Source of the DNA: Xanthomonas bromi
GTDB lineage: Bacteria > Pseudomonadota > Gammaproteobacteria > Xanthomonadales > Xanthomonadaceae
Assembly (NCBI RefSeq): GCF_900092025.1
Contig: NZ_FLTX01000011.1
Coordinates: 92,756 to 156,755, forward strand
Direction: 5' to 3'
Length of the DNA stretch: 64,000 bases
The position numbers and the translations under genes were made by a program. Positions within the stretch are counted from its first letter, which is position 1, and each line of letters opens with the position of its first letter. Shown here piece after piece: positions 60,529 to 64,000 of the stretch. The notes under the pieces were generated by a model. The model ran no database searches. It was not told the origin of the DNA and saw only the letters and a list, made by a program, of their open reading frames with translations.

Positions 60529-62923
60529 TCGCTCCAAGCATGCGCATCAAATTCGGCACTCCCCTGCCCTGCACATAGCGATCGCGCTGCAGGTCGGTAC
60601 TGGTTTCCAGCAGCAATTGCTTGACGCGGTCCGGGAAGCCGATGAACTCGCGGCGCGCCGATAAGAAGCCCGCCAGCACGCCGGAGACATGCGGTGCGGC
60701 CATGCTGGTGCCGCTCATTTCGACCATCAGGCTGGCCGGATCGTCCGGATCGAAATCGTAGTAGGCCGACAGGATCTTTTCGCCTGGCGCGACCACATCC
60801 GGCTTGCTGCGACCATCGGCAGTGGGGCCGCGCGAGGAAAAATACGACACGCCATAGTTGTGCGGGCTGCTCTTGTGTACCGAGCCGACCACGATGGCGT
60901 CTTCCAGATTGCCCGGGTCGCTGATCGACAGATCCATGTTGGCCGCGTACGCATCGCCATCGTTGCGCATCAACCACGCAAGGCCTTCGTTGCCGGCCGC
61001 CACCACGACCAATACGCCTTGCCGCCATAGCCGGCGCAATTCGTTGCACATCGGCGTAAAGCCGCAGCCGTAGCTCTCCGGATCGAAGCAGCCGCCCAAG
61101 CTCAGATTCACACCATGAATCACCAACTCGCCGGCGCGTTCGTTGATTGCGGCGATCTGCTGCACGGCCTTGATCATCCACGAGTCGCGGCCGTTTCCGG
61201 CATCGTCGAGCACCTTGAATCCATACAGCTGGGTGTCTGGCGCCATGCCGACAAACTCCAGCGTGTGGCCGGGAGTGCCACTTGCGTCCAGGATCGAAGC
61301 ACGGCACTGGCCGGCGATGATCCCGGCGATGTGCGTGCCATGCCCATGCCGATCGAGTCGGGTAAACGCAGCGCCGTCGGCGCGGGTCAGCCGTTTGGGC
61401 GCACCGCGCCGCGTGCAGTCCCACTGTGCCATCACGTTGTCGCGCTCGCCCTCGACGAAAAAATGCGGGTGACTGGCCGCGATGCCGCTATCGAGCACCG
61501 CCCAACCGATCTGTTGACCGCGCGCGCGATAGGCCGTGCGCGCCGCATCGGCATGCAGCACATTGCCGGACACATGGATCAACGCGCGTTTGCCGGCGTC
61601 GCGCCACACCCGTCGAAAGCCCAACGCGCGATAGCGATCCTGCAGCGATTCGATCTCGAACCGGGTCAACCGCGCGGACACGAAGCGCTGCAGGCTGTCT
61701 TCCAGTTCGATCGCCTCATCCAGCGCATCGCCGCTCAAGCCGGTGGTACGCGCAGCGGCCTCCCGCACGTGCTGCAACAGCAATGCGCGCACACCGGCGG
61801 GGTCGTTGCCCAATACGCGGCGATCCAGCTCGATCAGCACGTCGTGTCGGTGCTCCGGGCCATGCGCTTCGAGCTGCTCGCTGAGATCCTTGATCAGCAC
61901 CGCATTGGACACCGGCTGATCGAAGCCGACCCCCACGGCTTGGCGCACCGCTGCGCGCACCTGCGGAATCGACAGATAGCCCGAGGCCGAATGCGGGTTG
62001 TGCTGCCAGTCCAGGTTCAAGCGCGCCGCGGCCAAATTTTCGAAACGCCCTTTCGCGTTGGCGATGTCGTCGGTGAGATCCGGGTCCAACGCGATCGGGT
62101 CGCGCGTTTCGGCCACATTGATCCAGCGCTGCACACACGCGGGGAACGGCAGTTTGCGCGTGCCGGTCCGGCGCTTGAACATGCTGCGCACCTGCGGCAG
62201 CCCGAGCGGCGACCCCAGGGTCAGGAACAGTGTGACCTCGCAGTCGGCCGCCTCAAGCTGGCGCAGCACGTCGTAGGCGATCATCGAGCCCTGGCTATGG
62301 GCGACCACCACGAACGGCCCGCCCCCTGCACGCAGCCGCTGCGTCAGGCTGTCGCGCATCGACGCCGCGCGTTCGGGCACGAAAAACAGATCGTGCACGT
62401 CCTGCAGCAGCGCCGCGGAAATCAGCCGCAGCAGCACGCGGTTGATCGCATCGATCGGCCCCTTTGCCTGCAGCACGCTGCCGGGTGCGCTCGCAGCCTC
62501 CAGTTCGTCGAGCAAGCGATGCAGGTCGGCCCGCTCCTGATCGCTCTGTGCCAATGCATCGGCGAGCACGTGCAGATCCTGTCCGCCCGGCACCAGGCCA
62601 AGCGTGGTCAACGCACGCTGCACGCTCTGGTTGAGCGCCGGCCCCACATCGCGCCCGTCGCAATTGCCCGGCTCGGCCACCGGATACCGCTCGCGATTGA
62701 CCCAGTACGCCAGGCGCGTGCGCTCGCCCATCGGCCGCCCGAACAAGGCCTTGTCCCACTGACAACGCAGCACGTCGGCGGGCGGTTTGTTGCCGATACC
62801 GTGGATGTAGATCACCGTGCGCGCTCTACCCTGCACGCGGGTCAACGTGGGCTCCTGGACCTCGGCCTGCTGCGCGCGCCGCGCGCGCGCGGGTTTCGAA
62901 CGTGGGGGCTTGCCTGTCGCCAT
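60524..62923 (-). CDS. Alpha/beta-hydrolase fused to S8 subtilisin-like protease
   Basis: 799 aa. ATG 62923 has AAGGAG at good spacing. Residues ~36-350 are a lipase-like alpha/beta hydrolase: HGIGNKP at 41-47 and the nucleophile elbow VAHSQGS with Ser210, then LTLGSPLG. Residues ~350-460 are helical. Residues ~465-790 are an S8 protease with all catalytic residues: Asp478 (AVLDSGI), His528 (HGHGTHIAG), Asn645 (AAGNEG), Ser740 (GTSMAAPHVSG). No signal peptide, no S8 inhibitor propeptide and a Lys/Arg-rich N-terminus suggest a cytosolic protein. Role unknown; it sits beside the ssrA integration site. The stop codon lies within a dispersed repeat. Confidence 0.88.
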   Translation of the reverse strand: MATGKPPRSKPARARRAQQAEVQEPTLTRVQGRARTVIYIHGIGNKPPADVLRCQWDKALFGRPMGERTRLAYWVNRERYPVAEPGNCDGRDVGPALNQSVQRALTTLGLVPGGQDLHVLADALAQSDQERADLHRLLDELEAASAPGSVLQAKGPIDAINRVLLRLISAALLQDVHDLFFVPERAASMRDSLTQRLRAGGGPFVVVAHSQGSMIAYDVLRQLEAADCEVTLFLTLGSPLGLPQVRSMFKRRTGTRKLPFPACVQRWINVAETRDPIALDPDLTDDIANAKGRFENLAAARLNLDWQHNPHSASGYLSIPQVRAAVRQAVGVGFDQPVSNAVLIKDLSEQLEAHGPEHRHDVLIELDRRVLGNDPAGVRALLLQHVREAAARTTGLSGDALDEAIELEDSLQRFVSARLTRFEIESLQDRYRALGFRRVWRDAGKRALIHVSGNVLHADAARTAYRARGQQIGWAVLDSGIAASHPHFFVEGERDNVMAQWDCTRRGAPKRLTRADGAAFTRLDRHGHGTHIAGIIAGQCRASILDASGTPGHTLEFVGMAPDTQLYGFKVLDDAGNGRDSWMIKAVQQIAAINERAGELVIHGVNLSLGGCFDPESYGCGFTPMCNELRRLWRQGVLVVVAAGNEGLAWLMRNDGDAYAANMDLSISDPGNLEDAIVVGSVHKSSPHNYGVSYFSSRGPTADGRSKPDVVAPGEKILSAYYDFDPDDPASLMVEMSGTSMAAPHVSGVLAGFLSARREFIGFPDRVKQLLLETSTDLQRDRYVQGRGVPNLMRMLGAT

Positions 62924-63000
62924 CGCCTCGCTCCTTCGTTTACAGAATGTTCCGTTCGGTACGGGACTGAAGCCACTGTAAGCGCTGCGCATGTCATCAC

Positions 63001-63029
63001 TTGTGACAGGGCGCTCCGATCCCTACACT
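63001..63029 (+). promoter_or_regulatory. Promoter of ssrA
   Basis: -35 TTGTGA (63001-63006), 17-bp spacer, -10 TACACT (63024-63029). The start would give a short 5' leader removed by RNase P before G63059. Confidence 0.75.
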
Positions 63030-63058
63030 AGGCCGGTCAGCGTTTTATTGCTTTCCCC

Positions 63059-63455
63059 GGGGGTGCACTGGTTTCGACGGGGGTCGCGAAGTCGCTTGGC
63101 GCATGCCGAGGGGGCAGCTTTCCTCGTTAATCCAGCAGCAAACTTTTAGTTGCCAACGATGACAACTACGGTTCGGACTTCGCTATCGCCGCTTAATTGG
63201 CTTTAGTTGTAGTTCTACAGCCGCCTAAGGCGAACCCCCGAACCTACTTGTGCCCGTGCTCGTAGGTGTAGGGTCATTATCACGGAACCATCGGTAGTGG
63301 CTGCCTGTCAGCTACCGGTTAGATAAAGCAGGCTGGTTTCCAGGTGCGCTTTGCCAACCGTGCTGCCTGGGAATGAGATCTAACGGCGGGCTAAGCATGT
63401 AGTGCTGGGGATGGAGTGCTTCCGGACGGCGGTTCGATTCCGCCCACCTCCACCA
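63059..63455 (+). ncRNA. ssrA: Transfer-messenger RNA (tmRNA)
   Basis: 397-nt one-piece tmRNA. The 5' GGGGGTG pairs with 3' CACCTCC, followed by A and an encoded CCA; TGGTTTCGACGGGG and GGTTCGATTCCGCCC are the tRNA-like ends. The tag reading frame (63152-63196) starts at GCC and encodes ANDDNYGSDFAIAA before TAA. With SmpB (59864) it rescues stalled ribosomes, and RNase R (window start) degrades the freed mRNA. The 3' end is the attachment site of the element that follows. Confidence 0.97.
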
Positions 63456-63562
63456 TCTGATCGCGGAAAAGAGCACTAAGTGCTTGATTCTGCGAAGGTT
63501 CGGCCCGGGGTTTGATGTTCAGTTTGAGCCTGCGTTAGGTATCAAACGAGGTATCAAACCCC

Positions 63563-63913
63563 GTGCCGAAGCCTTATTTTCTGCGTCGCCCTGCTGGGCT
63601 CTACGTGCGCTTCTTCGTCCCGACCGACCTCCAAGCCCTCATCGGCTCACGCTACCTCGTCCGTCCCGTTCGCTTGGCCCTTGGTGATGCTGCACGTCTG
63701 GCCGTAGCTCGAACGGCTGTGGCACTCTCCGAAGCATTCGATCGGATGCGGCAGGGAGCAAGCAGCGTGAAGGACGATTTGCTGAGCCAGGCTTTGGCCG
63801 CATTGCAAGGCAACGAAGCCAGCCCCTACACCATCAAGGTCGGTGGCATGGAACTGTCTGCTGACGGGGCCGAAGATCATGCCCGGTTGCTCGAAGCGCT
63901 GAAAAATCTTTGA
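63563..63913 (+). pseudogene. Tyrosine integrase, N-terminal fragment cut by an IS
   Basis: 116 codons from GTG 63563. PKPYFLRRPAGLYVRFFVPTDLQALIGSRYLV...ALGDAARLAVARTAVALSEAFDRMR matches the N-terminal (DUF6538/arm-binding) part of phage-type tyrosine recombinases. Core-binding and catalytic domains are missing. The frame ends at a TGA that is the first three bases of an IS3-family end. Location 108 bp beyond the ssrA 3' end is typical for integrases of islands using tmRNA as attB. Confidence 0.8.
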
Positions 63914-64000
63914 TACGCCCAGGGTTCCGTAGACACTCAAGACCCTCGTTGCGCGTAGCGCCGTTCAAACTCTACAGGGGACAGGTCCTCCGTTGAACCA
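63911..64000 (-). mobile_element. End of an IS3-family insertion sequence (runs off window)
   Basis: The element seems to begin at TGATACGCCCAGGGTTCCGT (63911-63930), a terminal-repeat-like end starting with TG. The rest of the IS lies beyond the window, so its length and target duplication cannot be checked. It interrupts the integrase gene. Confidence 0.7.
63937..64000 (-). CDS. IS3-family transposase (OrfB), C-terminal end only
   Basis: The reverse strand reads GSTEDLSPVEFERRYAQRGS and a stop at 63937-63939. SPVEFERRY near the end is the usual C-terminus of IS3-family OrfB (DDE) transposases. Only 20 codons are inside the window. Confidence 0.75.
   Translation of the reverse strand, partial: GSTEDLSPVEFERRYAQRGS

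Noticed and set aside
61115..63031. 638-codon open frame on the + strand
   Set aside because: Antisense to the hydrolase-subtilase fusion and continuing into the ssrA promoter.

Overview
This 64 kb window is chromosomal DNA of a GC-rich gammaproteobacterium of the Xanthomonas type. The evidence is gene content and order: fur divergent from bamE (omlA); ratA-rnfH divergent from smpB with ssrA beyond; hrcA-grpE-dnaK-dnaJ; sucA-sucB-lpdA; a YtrA-type GntR/ABC operon; a mannose-type sugar operon. Dispersed AATCCC/GGGATT inverted repeats and CTTCTCCCGC palindromes also fit a xanthomonad. The genus rests on my recognition of proteins and synteny; I cannot fix the species.

Layout. 1-5 kb: 5' part of rnr, a tRNA-Leu(CAG), a tandem SGNH hydrolase and an acyl-CoA dehydrogenase. 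4.9-10.1 kb: a methionine-cycle operon with an ArsR/methyltransferase regulator (SahR-like) and a MetH split into two ORFs, led by a near-perfect 30-bp palindrome. 10.4-15.1 kb: a sugar operon (LacI regulator, FucP-type symporter, PfkB kinase, AGE epimerase) preceded by a perfect 18-bp palindrome. 15.2-20.4 kb: an outer-membrane protein, DUF2058, slyX, ugd, an FKBP isomerase and a glutathione peroxidase. 20.5-25.2 kb: the YtrA operon and lipoproteins. 25.3-33 kb: fumC, a CAP-domain protein, purB, two degraded genes, roxA and an acetyltransferase. 33-40.5 kb: the 2-oxoglutarate dehydrogenase operon, a LOG-family protein and an IMPACT protein. 40.5-48.1 kb: an ABC exporter, a LysR regulator and a three-gene export system whose ABC protein has lost every recognisable nucleotide-binding motif. 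48.4-58.8 kb: tyrA, pdxY, dnaJ-dnaK-grpE-hrcA, recN, fur, bamE. 59-64 kb: rnfH, ratA, smpB, a hydrolase-subtilisin fusion, tmRNA, and the edge of an integrated element (integrase fragment cut by an IS3-family element).

Most of the window is core housekeeping. Accessory or decaying DNA shows at the ssrA attachment site, at the CorC-domain remnant, at a frameshifted DUF3060-type lipoprotein gene, and in the repeats that sit tightly against starts and stops. The best leads for new biology are the pseudo-ATPase export trio, the cytoplasmic alpha/beta-hydrolase-subtilase fusion next to ssrA, the split MetH under a strong palindromic operator, and the inverted-repeat family that shapes gene boundaries.
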